Assembly (NCBI RefSeq): GCF_042680125.1 | Contig: NZ_JBHTNY010000062.1 | Direction: 5' to 3' (one strand) | Origin: Robinsoniella peoriensis | GTDB lineage: Bacteria; Bacillota; Clostridia; Lachnospirales; Lachnospiraceae | Length of the DNA: 31,815 nucleotides | In this document: one piece after another, positions 31,765-31,815 of the stretch | Position numbering within the stretch: position 1 is the stretch's first letter | Layout: each line of letters starts with the position of its first letter | The notes under the pieces: model-generated | Told to the model about the DNA's origin: nothing | The model's database searches: none | What the model saw: the letters and a program-made list of their open reading frames with translations, nothing else | Position numbers and translations under genes: made by a program

Positions 31765-31815
31765 GTGCGCGAAAAGAGAAGGGGGCGGACCATGGCAGGC
31801 GTTTGGAAGGCTTAC
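31765..31815 (+). mobile_element. Possible 5' end of a second group II intron (runs off window)
   Basis: From GTGCGC at 31765 the sequence continues GAAAAGAGAAGGGGGCGGAC, which has the GUGCG opening and purine-rich followed by G-rich run seen at the start of many bacterial group II introns. Only 51 bases are visible, so no catalytic domain can be tested. If true, introns flank the region at both ends. Confidence 0.35.

Overview
The window looks like chromosomal DNA from an anaerobic gut Firmicute, most likely a Lachnospiraceae-type member of the Clostridia. The reasons are moderate-to-low GC, strong AGGAGG ribosome sites, a clostridial Csp-like S8 protease, a ferredoxin-nitroreductase fusion, a very large secreted rhamnosidase with lysine-rich Ig-like repeats, and several plant-glycan glycosidases. 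Genus cannot be fixed from sequence reading alone. There are no rRNAs, tRNAs, CRISPR arrays or recognisable transposases.

Layout. (1) 1-1424 is the 3' part of a group II intron: maturase, domain V, domain VI. It ends about 50 bp before a GH31 alpha-glycosidase (1476-3482). (2) 3631-5171 holds a 4Fe-4S nitroreductase, a small protein of unknown function, and a small DUF6199-like membrane protein. (3) 5229-6781 is a CRP/FNR-type regulator divergent from a Nif3-like protein, with three palindromes between them. (4) 7100-10040 pairs a GT-C-like membrane glycosyltransferase with a DPM1-like GT2 that probably makes its lipid-linked sugar donor. (5) 10175-10963 is a stand-alone nucleotidyltransferase. 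(6) 11363-17452 encodes a 2029-residue secreted GH78 alpha-L-rhamnosidase. (7) 17517-19569 (minus strand) is an acetyltransferase-MATE exporter operon, divergent from an AraC regulator (19773-20672). (8) 20846-23578 (minus strand) is a YfhO-family membrane protein. (9) 23759-25513 is a Csp-like subtilase. (10) 25599-31609 is a sugar locus: LacI regulator, then a PTS EIIBCA - GH140-like - GH1 operon. (11) The last 51 bases may be the 5' end of a second group II intron.

How the genes may work together. The strongest functional unit is the LacI-PTS-GH140-like-GH1 cluster. The permease would import and phosphorylate a beta-glucoside. The cytoplasmic DUF4038/GH140-like enzyme could remove a terminal sugar, with apiose the obvious candidate because GH140 founders are apiosidases. 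The GH1 enzyme would then split the 6-phospho-beta-glucoside. Together with the secreted rhamnosidase and the GH31 enzyme, this suggests a lifestyle of stripping plant glycosides or decorated polysaccharides.

The most unusual non-coding structure is a 182-bp palindromic element at 20668-20849, between two convergent genes whose stop codons both lie in its CTAG termini. Its arms differ almost only by changes that give G-U wobbles in plus-strand RNA. A second family of about 115-bp hairpin repeats occurs at 4486-4600 and, inverted, at 11207-11322.
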